Positions 15,808-24,990 are shown, numbered from the stretch's first letter. The stretch: 64,000 nucleotides of DNA from Verrucomicrobium sp. BvORR106 (GCF_000739655.1 NZ_BATR01000122.1:28414-92413), one strand, 5' to 3'. Numbers and translations are program-made. Notes: generated from the letters alone by a model not told the origin.

Positions 15808-16269
15808 TCAAAAGAACGTGAATGCAACCAAGCGTTCAACCGTCTCGCGAGTGAGTTGGGAGTCTACTAGCCGGATGACCCGCCAGCCATGGAGCACCGC
15901 CTCCATGTATTTCTCGCAATCGTCCGTGAAGCCGGTGGCGGTGTTGTGCCGCCCCTGGATGTGAATGCCGCCCTCAATTTCGATAATTGTCCGGCTCTCG
16001 ACGTGGGTAAAATCGGCGCGCCATTTGCGGAAAGGGTGAAACATAAATTCCCGCAGGAGCGGGGAGCCGCCGCAAGCTTTCCAGAGGAATAGGAATTTTT
16101 CCTCAAGCTGGGAGCCCTGCATTCTCGGCAGAGCCATTGCCGCCTCTATCCTGGCGGCTTCGCTTTTGCCAGCGTGGAAAAACTCCAACTCACGCGAGCA
16201 GGGCGCGGCGGTGGAGATTCGGCGGGTGCGTTTCGTTGACGGTCGGGATTTTTTGACTCGCGGCTTCAT
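15808..16269 (-). CDS. PD-(D/E)XK endonuclease-like protein beside the terminase, 153 aa
   Basis: FLFLWKACGGSPLLREFMFH, then WRADFTHVESRTIIEIEGGI, with D86, E97/E99 and H103, is the core of a small Vsr/DUF559-like nuclease family often encoded next to phage packaging genes. The start at 16269 avoids the terminase small subunit gene, which begins 13 nt away on the other strand. The N-terminal 50 residues are Arg/Lys-rich. Possible roles are HNH-like help in packaging, resolution of DNA structures, or homing. Confidence 0.75.
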   Translation of the reverse strand: MKPRVKKSRPSTKRTRRISTAAPCSRELEFFHAGKSEAARIEAAMALPRMQGSQLEEKFLFLWKACGGSPLLREFMFHPFRKWRADFTHVESRTIIEIEGGIHIQGRHNTATGFTDDCEKYMEAVLHGWRVIRLVDSQLTRETVERLVAFTFF

Positions 16270-16281
16270 ACGAAAGCCCGC

Positions 16282-16911
16282 ATGCCAACTCCAGCCCCCG
16301 TTATTTCCGCCGCCGATGCGGAGAAGCTTCTGAAAGGCGACCTCGCTAACCTCGTGCAGAAGGTCAGGCGTGGCGAGCCATTGACGCGGGCACAGCGAAA
16401 CACGCTCCTTGCGTACCAAAACGGCGAGGCAAACTCGACCTCGTTTGCAAAGTCTTGGGTGGAGCTTGGGAGCATTCTTGGCGTTACACGTCGAACCCTC
16501 AACACCTGGAGCAAACGCGTAGGCGCACCCATACCAGCCCCGAATGGGAGCCATGACGTAGCCGCATGGCGCGAGTTCACGCGTGCCAACGGGCTCAAGG
16601 GCGGAGATGAGGACAGCGAGGAGACCGAGGGCGAGGGGATCGACGAGCTGAAACGGCAAAAGCTCTCGGTGGAGGTGCAGGAGCGCGAATTTCGCCTCTC
16701 CGTTCTGCGGAAAGAGTACGTGCCGATTTCTGCCGTTCGTGACCGCTGGCAGTTCAACGTAGAGCAAGCGGTTATGACCCTCCGCAAGAAGCTGGAGGAC
16801 GAAGCGCCGCCCTTGCTCGAAGGGAAGACCGCGCTGGAGATCCGGCAAGAGCTGGCGGGAGTCGTTGACTCCTTTATCTCCATTATGAACGCTGGAGGTG
16901 AAGAGCAATGA
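16282..16911 (+). CDS. Terminase small subunit (Nu1-like), 209 aa
   Basis: DNA-recognition subunit for packaging. SWVELGSILGVTRRTLNTWS is an HTH of the Nu1 type, followed by a GSHDVAAWREF stretch and a helical, charged C-terminal half for contact with the large subunit. It overlaps the large terminase start by ATGA (16908). Length is in the normal range. Confidence 0.85.
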   Translation: MPTPAPVISAADAEKLLKGDLANLVQKVRRGEPLTRAQRNTLLAYQNGEANSTSFAKSWVELGSILGVTRRTLNTWSKRVGAPIPAPNGSHDVAAWREFTRANGLKGGDEDSEETEGEGIDELKRQKLSVEVQEREFRLSVLRKEYVPISAVRDRWQFNVEQAVMTLRKKLEDEAPPLLEGKTALEIRQELAGVVDSFISIMNAGGEEQ

Positions 16912-18752
16912 CCGCAGAGGGCACGATGAGCCCGGAGGAGTTGCTCGATGCCGCTTGGCGCTACGCGTGGCGTCCGCCAGACCGCCGCCCGCCCTGGCTA
17001 TGGGCGGAGGAGCACATCAAGAGTATCCCGTACTCTCCAATTCCGGCGGCTTTCCGCTCGGAGCATTCGCCATGGATTCGTGAGCCGTTGGAGGCTTTCG
17101 TTGATCCGGCGATTCCGTGCGTTTCGATCATGGCTTGCATTCAGGCCGGGAAAACCACGGTCGCAGAGCTGGGGGCGTGCTATATCATTGCCAACATGCC
17201 GGGGCCGATGCTCTGGCTTGACCAAACGGACGAAGACGCCAAAGACCAGAGCGAAAGCCGGTTGCAAAAACTCTTCGATGAGTGCCCGCCAGTGAAACGG
17301 TTGTTTCACCGTAACCGGCACAAGAAGAAGCTGGATGCGGTGCATTTCGCCCATGGCATGGCGTTGTGGGTGCTTGGTGCGCACAATAAGACGAACCTGC
17401 AACGGCGCTCTATCCGGTGGGTGATCGGTGATGAAACTTGGCGCTGGCCGAAAGGCCACATGGCCGAAGCGGAGGCGCGTGTTACCGCGTTCGGTTGGTT
17501 GGGCAAGCGTCTCTTCGTGTCGCAGGGCGGGGAAGAGGGGGACGACACCGACAAGAAATGGAAATCCGGCGATCAGCGGGAATGGACATTTGTTTGCCCG
17601 CATTGTGACATTCGACAGCCGTTCTTGTGGCGCAACGTGGAATGGAACAAGGAAGCGCACGACGGCGCAGAGTGGGACTTTTCCGCTGTGAAGCGTTCCA
17701 CCGTGCTCCTTTGCGACAACCCGGAGTGCCGCCACCCGTTCCCCGACACGAGCAAGGCGCGAAAGATGCTCAACGCCACGGGGGCTTATGTGAAGATGAA
17801 CCCCAATGCTTCCGGGGAGGTTGTTTCCTTCCATTGGAACAGCTTGTGCGCGTCTTCCTGGGGGATGCTGGCGGAGCTATACCTCCGCGCCAAAGAGACG
17901 GCAAAGCGTGGCGACCTCACGGACCTCAAGATTTTCTATCAGAAGAGGCTCGCGTTGTCCTGGCGTGAAGATCTTGAAGATTTCCGGGCAGACATCAAGG
18001 CCAGCTCATATCAGCGCAAGCAGGAGTGGGGGAAGGAAGGCGCTATTGGCATCAATGGCGAGATTTTGAGCGCCCCGTTTGAACGCGAGCTGGCTGCGGT
18101 GCCCCTCCGGTTCCTCACCGTTGACGTGCAGCTTGACCACTTTTGGTGTTTGGCTCGCTCTTGGGCTGGAAACGGCTCCTCGCGGCTTCTGGAGTGGCGG
18201 AAGGTGCACACATGGGAAGATGTGGAAGCAATGCAGCACGAGCTGGGCATTGCGGGCTCGCTCGTGTTCGTGGATGCGCGTCATACTCCTGGCACTGTTT
18301 ACAAGAAGTGCGGCGAGCACGGGTGGACCGCTCTCATGGGCGACAAGCGCGCCATGTTCCAGCACAAGGGGAAGAAGGGGAGACGAATCAATCGCTACTA
18401 TTCGCCCCGTCGCACGGTTGCCCCCGGCGGCAAGCCTGCATCGCTCTTCTACTGGTCGAACCTTTCGATCAAAGACATGCTCGCGCGGCTCCGGCTCAAT
18501 CAAGATCCGGAGAAGGGGCTCACGTGGGAGATTCCGGAAGACGCTGGCGACGACTACTTGCGGCAGCTTGATAGCGAGCGGCGGGTGAAGCGCGGAGATA
18601 AGTGGCTTTGGGAGCAAATCGGCAAGCGTGATAACCACCTTTGGGACTGTGAGGCAATGCAGGTTGTTGCAGCGTGCATGCTCAAGATTATTGGGCGCGA
18701 GTCCTTCCCGCAGATTGAGACAGAAGCCGCAGAAGAGGAGCCGGGGGAGTAA
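16908..18752 (+). CDS. Terminase large subunit, GpA family (614 aa)
   Basis: Packaging motor of the lambda gpA type. The N-terminal ATPase has a deviant Walker A CIQAGKTT (77-84), as in GpA proteins, and Walker B WVIGDE (171-176). A zinc-binding pair FVCPHC ... CDNPEC lies in the middle, as in this family. The C-terminal nuclease shows VDVQLDHFW, FVDARHTP and a conserved WDCEAMQ near the end. Length is typical. This family marks a cos-type, lambda-like head module. Confidence 0.95.
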   Translation: MTAEGTMSPEELLDAAWRYAWRPPDRRPPWLWAEEHIKSIPYSPIPAAFRSEHSPWIREPLEAFVDPAIPCVSIMACIQAGKTTVAELGACYIIANMPGPMLWLDQTDEDAKDQSESRLQKLFDECPPVKRLFHRNRHKKKLDAVHFAHGMALWVLGAHNKTNLQRRSIRWVIGDETWRWPKGHMAEAEARVTAFGWLGKRLFVSQGGEEGDDTDKKWKSGDQREWTFVCPHCDIRQPFLWRNVEWNKEAHDGAEWDFSAVKRSTVLLCDNPECRHPFPDTSKARKMLNATGAYVKMNPNASGEVVSFHWNSLCASSWGMLAELYLRAKETAKRGDLTDLKIFYQKRLALSWREDLEDFRADIKASSYQRKQEWGKEGAIGINGEILSAPFERELAAVPLRFLTVDVQLDHFWCLARSWAGNGSSRLLEWRKVHTWEDVEAMQHELGIAGSLVFVDARHTPGTVYKKCGEHGWTALMGDKRAMFQHKGKKGRRINRYYSPRRTVAPGGKPASLFYWSNLSIKDMLARLRLNQDPEKGLTWEIPEDAGDDYLRQLDSERRVKRGDKWLWEQIGKRDNHLWDCEAMQVVAACMLKIIGRESFPQIETEAAEEEPGE

Positions 18753-18758
18753 GCGACG

Positions 18759-18789
18759 TTGACACCGCTGCCGTTTTGAATGGCAGCGG
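18759..18789 (+). promoter_or_regulatory. TTGACA-hairpin-ATG element (gpW-like gene)
   Basis: TTGACA (18759-18764) is followed by CCGCTGCC pairing with GGCAGCGG (18782-18789); the start ATG lies at the loop/stem boundary. One of about a dozen similar late-gene elements. Confidence 0.6.
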
Positions 18790-19022
18790 TTCCAGACTAT
18801 TACACAGGCTTCACGCAAGTAGAGGTGGAGCGAATCCTTGCCGTCCAGAAGAAGGAGCTGGAAAAGGCGCTGCAAGCCTACAGCGAGAATGGGACAAGCG
18901 TCACCAAGCGCGCCCTTGACGCTGTGAACCTGATTATCGCGGGTTGCCAAAAGGCTTTGAAAAAGTTCGACCCTGAAACCTACGGGGCTCGCCGTGTTCG
19001 CTCCGGATTCGTTTGCCCATGA
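18780..19022 (+). CDS. gpW-like head-tail joining protein, 80 aa
   Basis: The position between large terminase and portal, the 80-aa length and the helical N-terminus with a basic end match the lambda gpW family. It seals the DNA-filled head before tail attachment. Ends in an ATGA overlap with the portal gene. Confidence 0.65.
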   Translation: MAAVPDYYTGFTQVEVERILAVQKKELEKALQAYSENGTSVTKRALDAVNLIIAGCQKALKKFDPETYGARRVRSGFVCP

Positions 19023-20473
19023 AACTACTCTCTCGCATTGTCCAATTTTTCGCGACTCCGATTCCCGAACCTTTGAAGGAGGGCGCTGCATACAATTCGC
19101 CGTTTGAATCGGCGAATCATACGCCTAACCGCGCGCGCACGCCGGGAGGTGCCCCCAAAGATTTTAAGCTGGAGCTTACCGAAGGGGTGCGCTCCGACAT
19201 CCTGGAGAAGACGCGATATGCTGACAAGAACTCTGGCGTCATTCGTGAGATCGTCCGGAGCAATGTGCTTTACGCGGTGGGGCATGGGCTCCGTGTGCAG
19301 AGCGGCGCAGAGCCCGGATGGAAGACACAAGCAATGCGCTATTGGAAGCGGGCAACCCGCCGCGTGGACATTACCGGGAGGTTCTCATTGGCGGATGTGC
19401 AGCGGCTCGTTTCTCGTGCTCTGGACGTTGACGGGGAGATATTCGTTTTAAAGGTTCGCCATCCGGAAACCGGGGCCGCGCTCCTGCAACTCGTGCGCGG
19501 GCACCGGGTGGGGGACTTTGGAAAAGGAGGAACAACGGATGGCATCAAGTATGATGGTATCGGCGCGCCCGTCGAATATCGCATTTTGCAGGATGACGGC
19601 AACACGAAGGAATTTCCAGCGTGGCAGGTGCTTCACATCTTTGACCCGGAGAGCCCGGACTTTGTGCGCGCAACCTCGCCTCTGCAGCATGGTGCAAATC
19701 ACACCATGGATGGCATTGAGTTGCTCGCCCTGGAAAAGCTTGCCGTTCGGGCAAACGTCGAAGTTGCTCGCACCATCACGACCGAGACCGGCGACCTGGG
19801 CGAGGAAGGTGACTATAAGGTGCAAGAGGTGGTGAGCGCCTCGGGTGATCGCTCCGACCCGGTTGCGATTCAAAAGATCATGGGTGGGCGCATTGCGGCG
19901 CTTAAGCCGGGCGAGGAAATGGAGTCTTACCAGTCCTCCCGGCCCTCTCCGACCTTCACCGGCTTCCTTGAGCACCTCGACAGGGATACTGCCCTTGGCA
20001 ACCTCCCCTATGAGTTTGCTGTGAATCCCTCGGGGATCAATGGCGGAGCTGTCCGTCTCGTGACCACTAAGGCGGACCGCATTTTTAGCATGCGGCAAGA
20101 CATCATTTTCGAGCGTCTCATTATTGCCGCTTGGTTCTGGATCATTGGTGACGCCATTGACAGCGGGGCGTTGCCCGTGGCGCTCGACTGGTGGGAGATC
20201 GACTTTGTAGCTCCCCGAAAGTTGACGGCAGACGCCGCGCGAGAAAGCGCATCGAACCGGGCAGATGTGGAAATGGGGCTTAAGACATTCTCAGACCACT
20301 TCGAGGAAGGAGGGGCGGACTTTGAGGAAGAGATGGAGCGCCGTGCGCAAGAGGTGGTGTTCCTGCAAGCACTCGCGGAGAAATACAAGATCCCCGTTGA
20401 AATGCTCTTCCGGCCCACTCGCCCCGCTACTCCTGCAGCCGTCACCCCTCCCTCCGCAAAACTCGCCAAGTAA
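19019..20473 (+). CDS. Portal protein, lambda gpB family (484 aa)
   Basis: Dodecameric portal through which DNA enters and leaves the head. ILEKTRYADKNSGVIREIVR, DVDGEIFVLKV, HIFDPESPDFVRATSPLQ and LPYEFAVNPSG are recognisable portal-family stretches. I chose ATG 19019 (ATGA overlap) over TTG 19013. The C-terminal 40 residues are Pro/Ala-rich. Confidence 0.9.
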   Translation: MKLLSRIVQFFATPIPEPLKEGAAYNSPFESANHTPNRARTPGGAPKDFKLELTEGVRSDILEKTRYADKNSGVIREIVRSNVLYAVGHGLRVQSGAEPGWKTQAMRYWKRATRRVDITGRFSLADVQRLVSRALDVDGEIFVLKVRHPETGAALLQLVRGHRVGDFGKGGTTDGIKYDGIGAPVEYRILQDDGNTKEFPAWQVLHIFDPESPDFVRATSPLQHGANHTMDGIELLALEKLAVRANVEVARTITTETGDLGEEGDYKVQEVVSASGDRSDPVAIQKIMGGRIAALKPGEEMESYQSSRPSPTFTGFLEHLDRDTALGNLPYEFAVNPSGINGGAVRLVTTKADRIFSMRQDIIFERLIIAAWFWIIGDAIDSGALPVALDWWEIDFVAPRKLTADAARESASNRADVEMGLKTFSDHFEEGGADFEEEMERRAQEVVFLQALAEKYKIPVEMLFRPTRPATPAAVTPPSAKLAK

Positions 20474-20844
20474 TGACCCTAAACACAAACATTCCAGACA
20501 GTGGCACCCGCTCCCAATTCATCACCGGGGCGGTTCGTGATGCGGCCCCCGGCAAGGGATTGCCGTCGAACATTCCTCCAATTGCCATTCGTGCTCTTGC
20601 GAGACGGTTTGAAGATGGGGCACAAAAATACGGACCGCGCAACTGGATGCAGGGGATTCCATTGAGCCGCTACATAGACGCCATAATCCGTCACACCCTT
20701 TCGATGAGCGAGGGGCGGACTGATGAAGACCATGCTGGAGCCGTTCTCTGGAATGCAGCGGCGTTCATGTGGACTAGGCAAGCCGTCGAAAATGGCAAAT
20801 TGCCAAATGACCTCAATGACCTGATTTATGACGAGGCGGGATGA
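20473..20844 (+). CDS. DUF5664-like (dATP/dGTP diphosphohydrolase N-domain) protein, 123 aa
   Basis: SQFITGAVRDAAPGKGLPSN, RRFEDGAQKYGPRNW, GIPLSRYIDAIIRH and DEDHAGAVLWN follow the DUF5664 pattern seen in many phages and linked to deoxynucleotide hydrolysis. Helical, with paired acidic/His residues expected to bind metal. It sits oddly between portal and protease, just before the reverse-strand HEPN/DUF262 insertion. Confidence 0.75.
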   Translation: MTLNTNIPDSGTRSQFITGAVRDAAPGKGLPSNIPPIAIRALARRFEDGAQKYGPRNWMQGIPLSRYIDAIIRHTLSMSEGRTDEDHAGAVLWNAAAFMWTRQAVENGKLPNDLNDLIYDEAG

Positions 20845-20927
20845 TATCGCGGTAGCGCATCCTGCTTTGCGATAGTCCTCGACAAGGTTTGGTAGCCACC
20901 TTGCATTAGCAAAGGTAACGTATGGAG

Positions 20928-21434
20928 TTAACGCACCATTGCCTGAGCGAGGCAGTGGATGACTTCCTTGCCGTCAAGGTATGCCTGAACGACTTCGTTG
21001 TAGGTTGTTGTAGAATTGATTTTGCCCTCATGGGCAAAATCATTCCTCCACACAATCAAGTTATTGTATGACGTCTTTATGTCCCGTCTGTGCAAACGAA
21101 GGTGAGACTTGGCTGTCGATTCCAAGAGCCGCGAAAACTTCTTGGTGTAGCGGGTGCCAAATCGGGGGATGTACTCATCTTTTACGATTTGTAACTTAAT
21201 GCGTCCATTTATGCGCTTGAAGTGAGACTCTACAAACGCTCCGAGCACTGAGTGTTTTCGATTGGCGAAGTCGCAGAAAATATCCTTTATTGCCATTTCG
21301 TAAACCGTTACGGCTGCCACCGATACGAAGCCAACGTATTTGGCCGTCAGTAGCGGATTGCCTAGAGTAGGTACGACACCGTTAAGGTGTGCGACAACGT
21401 CGTCGGCGTGTTGAAAGTGAGTGGCGTACGGCAC
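20928..21434 (-). CDS. HEPN-domain RNase-like protein, MAE_28990 type (168 aa)
   Basis: Helical protein ending in the HEPN catalytic signature R-x4-H: VWRNDFAHEG, R130 and H135. KYVGFVSVAAVTVYEMAIKD is the usual N-terminal helix of this HEPN group. Family members are predicted or shown metal-independent RNases in toxin and anti-phage systems. It starts 5 nt after the DUF262 gene stop, in one reverse-strand operon, so the two probably form a system. Composition is less GC-rich than the head genes around it. Confidence 0.8.
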   Translation of the reverse strand: MPYATHFQHADDVVAHLNGVVPTLGNPLLTAKYVGFVSVAAVTVYEMAIKDIFCDFANRKHSVLGAFVESHFKRINGRIKLQIVKDEYIPRFGTRYTKKFSRLLESTAKSHLRLHRRDIKTSYNNLIVWRNDFAHEGKINSTTTYNEVVQAYLDGKEVIHCLAQAMVR

Positions 21435-21439
21435 GGCTC

Positions 21440-22510
21440 TTAGCTGAAAAGAAGTTCTTGTACGCGTGATATGCGTGCCTGCACGGTTTTCGTATCGGTT
21501 GTGTTGATTCGAGTGTGCTCGTCAAACACGCCATCCCTAAGGAGATCAGCGTACCGAGACTCTAAGTCAATGGATGAAACCTTTCTGTGCTGTCTCAGAA
21601 GTACGCTCATAACGGAGTCAAGAGCTGAAACGTTCAGGGGGCCTCTGAGGTGGAAAGGCTTTTCTCCTAGTGCATCAACTACTATCTTTGTGATCGAGGG
21701 GAATACTAGGAAAAAGTTCGTCGCCTTCTTTGTTGTCCCTGAGTCGTTTTGTAACATTGCCTTGTTTAGGAACTCCTTCATGGGCTTCTCATACTTCGTC
21801 TCTGGTCCTACCAATGAGAACACCCTTAGAAGCAGCTCCACATCCCTTTGGTGCTTGTCCAGATACTTCTTACCTAAGATTTTGCGCCAATTTGCGTCTT
21901 TGTTAGCTTCCTTGAGCTTTTTGTTGATTCCGCCACGAAATACACAATTGCGAATTTCCTGGGGCTTTAGTGGGGTTCCCCCCGTATTGAGGCGCTCAAA
22001 TATGTGGTATGCGCTTGTGCTCTCACCTACTGGGGACAACTGACGGATGTTAACCGCTCGTAAGACCGCCTGTTTCAGTTTGCGCTGGTCTGATTCGTCG
22101 AGCTCTGAAAAGCGTTTTCCGTGATATGGACTACTGTTGTGGAGACCTGTCAGTCTGAAAACTTGACGCTTCCCATGTGTGCTTTCCCGACCAAAGTAGC
22201 CTTCAAAGTAGAACACAATGCTCAAAATGCGTTGTTGTCCGTCGATTACTAGATTCTTGTTCTTGTCGTCTATATAGAAGAACACAGGTGGCACAGGTAG
22301 CCCAGACAAGAACGAATCGATCAGCAGAGACGCTTGACGAATTGACCAAACAAACTCTCGTTGATAGTCCGGGATCACAATATCACTGTCCTGCCACATT
22401 TGGGATATTCCCGAAAGGGTGAAATCGGAAGGGTAGCTGGCGATATCATATGTTACTGACAGAGTTTCCTCCTCCTGTTCCTCCTCAAGTTCAAGTTCGT
22501 CTTCTGCCAT
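21440..22510 (-). CDS. DUF262 (GmrS/ParB-like) protein, 356 aa
   Basis: IPDYQREFVW (47-56) and DGQQR (90-94) are the hallmark DUF262 motifs of a ParB-like NTPase/nuclease fold found in type IV restriction (GmrSD) and other defences. The N-terminus is strongly acidic. A C-terminal GmrSD nuclease (DUF1524) is not visible, so the effector is probably the adjacent HEPN protein. First gene of a two-gene reverse-strand cassette inserted in the late operon. Confidence 0.85.
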   Translation of the reverse strand: MAEDELELEEEQEEETLSVTYDIASYPSDFTLSGISQMWQDSDIVIPDYQREFVWSIRQASLLIDSFLSGLPVPPVFFYIDDKNKNLVIDGQQRILSIVFYFEGYFGRESTHGKRQVFRLTGLHNSSPYHGKRFSELDESDQRKLKQAVLRAVNIRQLSPVGESTSAYHIFERLNTGGTPLKPQEIRNCVFRGGINKKLKEANKDANWRKILGKKYLDKHQRDVELLLRVFSLVGPETKYEKPMKEFLNKAMLQNDSGTTKKATNFFLVFPSITKIVVDALGEKPFHLRGPLNVSALDSVMSVLLRQHRKVSSIDLESRYADLLRDGVFDEHTRINTTDTKTVQARISRVQELLFS

Positions 22511-22615
22511 CTTCGCTTCTCCTGTAGTCGTGAAATTGTTTGCAACCTGGGTTTTGCTTCAAGAGAAGAGCAGGGGCGGGGATATTGCAAGCTTCATCGA
22601 AAAAAGTTTGCGAGG

Positions 22616-22653
22616 TTGACAGGGGCGGAAAGGCATGATTGGCCTTCCGCCCC
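22616..22653 (+). promoter_or_regulatory. TTGACA-hairpin-ATG element (protease gene)
   Basis: TTGACA at 22616 is followed by GGGGCGGAAAGGC pairing with GCCTTCCGCCCC; the annotated ATG (22635) lies in the loop. The stem covers the first six codons, so translation may be structure-controlled. Confidence 0.6.
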
Positions 22654-23468
22654 TTAATCTTTTCAGCCTGCACAATCCGTTTGCGATCCTGCCGGATGCG
22701 CTGGTTGACATGCACTCACGCACCGCACCGGCGGCTCGCGTGCAGTGGAATGAAAATTACGAATTGGAGGATAAGCCCATCCTCACGGTGGAAGATGGCA
22801 TTGGTTCCGTTTCCATTACCGGCCCACTCATGCGCAAGCCTTCGCTCTTTGCGCAGGTTGTGTACGGTGCCACGGATTTCGATGAAATTGTTGCCTCGCT
22901 CGAAAATGCCGCCAACGATCCCGGTGTTAGGGCGATCCTTCTCGAAATTGACTCGCCCGGCGGGACCGTGAACGGCACTCCGGAGGTTGCGCAAGCAGTG
23001 CGTGAAGCGGCTCGCGTGAAGCCGGTCTATGCGTTTACGCAAGGGCTCATGGCTTCCGCCGCCTACTGGATTGGCTCGCAGGCGGATGCGGTTTATGCAA
23101 CACCCTCCGCGATGCTCGGGAGCATTGGAGTTATTGTTTCGTTCCTCGACGTACGCGGAGCCCTGGAGGGCATGGGTTACAAGATGGAGGTTTTCAGCTC
23201 TGGCAAGTTCAAGGGCATGGGGCTCCCTGGCACATCCCTGACCGACGAACAGCGCGAGCATATTCAAGCCCGAATTGAGGAAACGGCCAACGAGTTCAAA
23301 GCCGCAGTTCGCGCCCGTGGCCGGAAGATCCCGGATGAAGCGATGGAGGGGCAGGTTTTCTACGCCCGAGAAGCTCAAAAATACAACCTCGCGGGGACGG
23401 TGAAAAACCGCGCGGAGGTGGTTGCGCGGCTGTCCGCCCTGGCGCGCTCCGGGCGACGCGCGGCATAG
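22635..23468 (+). CDS. S49 family prohead protease (277 aa)
   Basis: SppA/lambda gpC-like serine protease that processes scaffold and capsid during prohead maturation. VRAILLEIDSPGGTVNG, then MASAAYWIGS with Ser141 as likely nucleophile, AMLGSIGVIV, and GKFKGMG with Lys191/193 as likely general base. A later start at ATG 22709 is possible, because the first codons lie inside a strong hairpin, but the upstream start fits the TTGAC-hairpin-ATG pattern. Confidence 0.9.
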   Translation: MIGLPPLNLFSLHNPFAILPDALVDMHSRTAPAARVQWNENYELEDKPILTVEDGIGSVSITGPLMRKPSLFAQVVYGATDFDEIVASLENAANDPGVRAILLEIDSPGGTVNGTPEVAQAVREAARVKPVYAFTQGLMASAAYWIGSQADAVYATPSAMLGSIGVIVSFLDVRGALEGMGYKMEVFSSGKFKGMGLPGTSLTDEQREHIQARIEETANEFKAAVRARGRKIPDEAMEGQVFYAREAQKYNLAGTVKNRAEVVARLSALARSGRRAA

Positions 23469-23529
23469 GCGCACGGGTTGACATCACCGCAAGTGCTCAA
23501 AGCAACGGAATTGCACCCTAGAACCAATC

Positions 23530-23988
23530 ATGCCAGACCTCGACCCTAACACCCCCGAAGGACAGCTTGCCGCCGCGAGCGAAAGTCTTGCCACGGCGAC
23601 CGCGAATCTCACGACGGCTCTAGCTGATCTTGCGGCCTTGAACGCGGAGAAAGCCACGCTCACCGCGCAGGTAACTCAGCTCAATGCTGACCTCGCCGCC
23701 GCCAATGATCTCTTGAGCGAGGAAACTGCGAAAGTGACCCGCCTGGAAGGTGAGCTTGCGACCGTGAAAGTGGATCGCACCAACTACAACGCCGACGTTG
23801 CTCGTGAAGTGGCGCGCATTGCCGCTGGCTCTGGTGGCGCTCCCGCTGCCGTAACTCCTGACAACGGCAAGGGGCCGGAAGCGAGCGAGAGTAAAACGCT
23901 TACGCAACTTTGGGCTGAATGCTCTGCCATCACAAATCAGGGCGAACAGCGCGCTTTCTACCTCAAGCACATCAAGCCTCGGAGCTAG
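23530..23988 (+). CDS. Scaffold-like coiled-coil protein, 152 aa
   Basis: Residues 10-85 form an Ala/Leu-rich coiled coil (ALNAEKATLTAQVTQLNADL) followed by a flexible Gly/Ala/Pro linker and a short basic C-terminus. Location between protease and capsid and the low-complexity helix fit a scaffold. No sequence family recognised. A TTGACA lies at 23478. Confidence 0.6.
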   Translation: MPDLDPNTPEGQLAAASESLATATANLTTALADLAALNAEKATLTAQVTQLNADLAAANDLLSEETAKVTRLEGELATVKVDRTNYNADVAREVARIAAGSGGAPAAVTPDNGKGPEASESKTLTQLWAECSAITNQGEQRAFYLKHIKPRS

Positions 23989-24083
23989 TTAGCTCCTAAA
24001 CCGCAAAAAGCCCCCTGGGCAAACAAGGGCGCAGTCAGCCCAAAAGGATACAGGAAACAACCCCACCCGAAAGAGCAGACAAC

Positions 24084-24974
24084 ATGCCGAACGACATCGC
24101 ATCCGCAGTCAATATCACCCGCATTTCGCAGCTCACGCTTGACGCCCTCGTGACTCAAGGCGTTCCGCTGCGCGCATTCCTCACCGACTTCTCTGACGAG
24201 CTGGAGCCCCACGGTGAAACCGTGACCGCCCGTTTCCCTGGCGCCCTGACCACGCAGGACATGAACGCGAGCAAGGCTCCCGGCTCTGTCACCTTTACCC
24301 CGGTGCCGATCACTCTGGACAATTTCCGGGGCGTCGTGATGGGGTTCAAGGATACGGAGCGCACGTTTACCGACGTGAAGCTTGCGGAGGAGTTCGTTCA
24401 ACCTGCTGTCTCGGCGTTGGTTGACTATGTGATTTCCGCCGCGTTGAGCGTCGTCACGAATGCCAACGGCTACACTCACGCCGTTACTCTCACCTCCGCT
24501 CAGTTCGACGCTGACGCGGTGGCAGATCTCGCCGACGAGTTTAGCACCCGGAAGATTCCGACCACGGGCCGGGTTCTGCTTATCAAGCCGAAGTACAAGG
24601 GCAGCTTGGTGAAGGACAATGCCATTCAGAACGCCAGCGCCTCCGGCAGCAATGGCGCGGTGGTGAACAACGAGATTCCTCGCGTGCATGGCTTCGCCGT
24701 GGTGGAGTACAATGGCACCATCCCCGCCAACGGCGAAGCACTGGAAGGCATCGCGGTTCACCCGCAGGCGATTTGCATGGCTGCCCGTGGCGTTGTTCCG
24801 CCTCCGGCTGATACCTGGTATGGCAAGGTGGTGAACATCATTGAACCCAACACCGGCCTGCCCTTGCAGATCCGTGAGTACTACGATGGCGTCCAGCTCG
24901 TGTACGAGATTGCCGTGCTCTTTGGTGTGGCAAAGGGCATGCCCGCGAAGCTGACCCGCATCAAGAGCGCCTAA
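24084..24974 (+). CDS. Major capsid protein, 296 aa
   Basis: Gene order (protease, scaffold-like, this gene, small head proteins) and sequence (ALVTQGVPLRAFLTDFSDEL, LAEEFVQPAVSALVDYVISA, PPPADTWYGKVVNIIEP, REYYDGVQLVYEIAVLFGVA) fit a P22/coat-type or HK97-fold capsid. The ATG at 24084 has a purine-rich upstream stretch. A hairpin follows the stop, as often seen after highly expressed capsid genes. Confidence 0.85.
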   Translation: MPNDIASAVNITRISQLTLDALVTQGVPLRAFLTDFSDELEPHGETVTARFPGALTTQDMNASKAPGSVTFTPVPITLDNFRGVVMGFKDTERTFTDVKLAEEFVQPAVSALVDYVISAALSVVTNANGYTHAVTLTSAQFDADAVADLADEFSTRKIPTTGRVLLIKPKYKGSLVKDNAIQNASASGSNGAVVNNEIPRVHGFAVVEYNGTIPANGEALEGIAVHPQAICMAARGVVPPPADTWYGKVVNIIEPNTGLPLQIREYYDGVQLVYEIAVLFGVAKGMPAKLTRIKSA

Positions 24975-24990
24975 GCCGGGCTCGTGTAGT

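Noticed and set aside
16270..16908. Extension of the reverse nuclease ORF to 366 aa
   Set aside because: The upstream part is antisense to the terminase small subunit; ATG 16269 is the sensible start.
18759..18764. TTGACA as an ordinary -35 promoter box for late genes
   Set aside because: Only 16-25 nt to the ATG leaves no room for a -10 and a leader, so it cannot drive the adjacent gene in the usual way.
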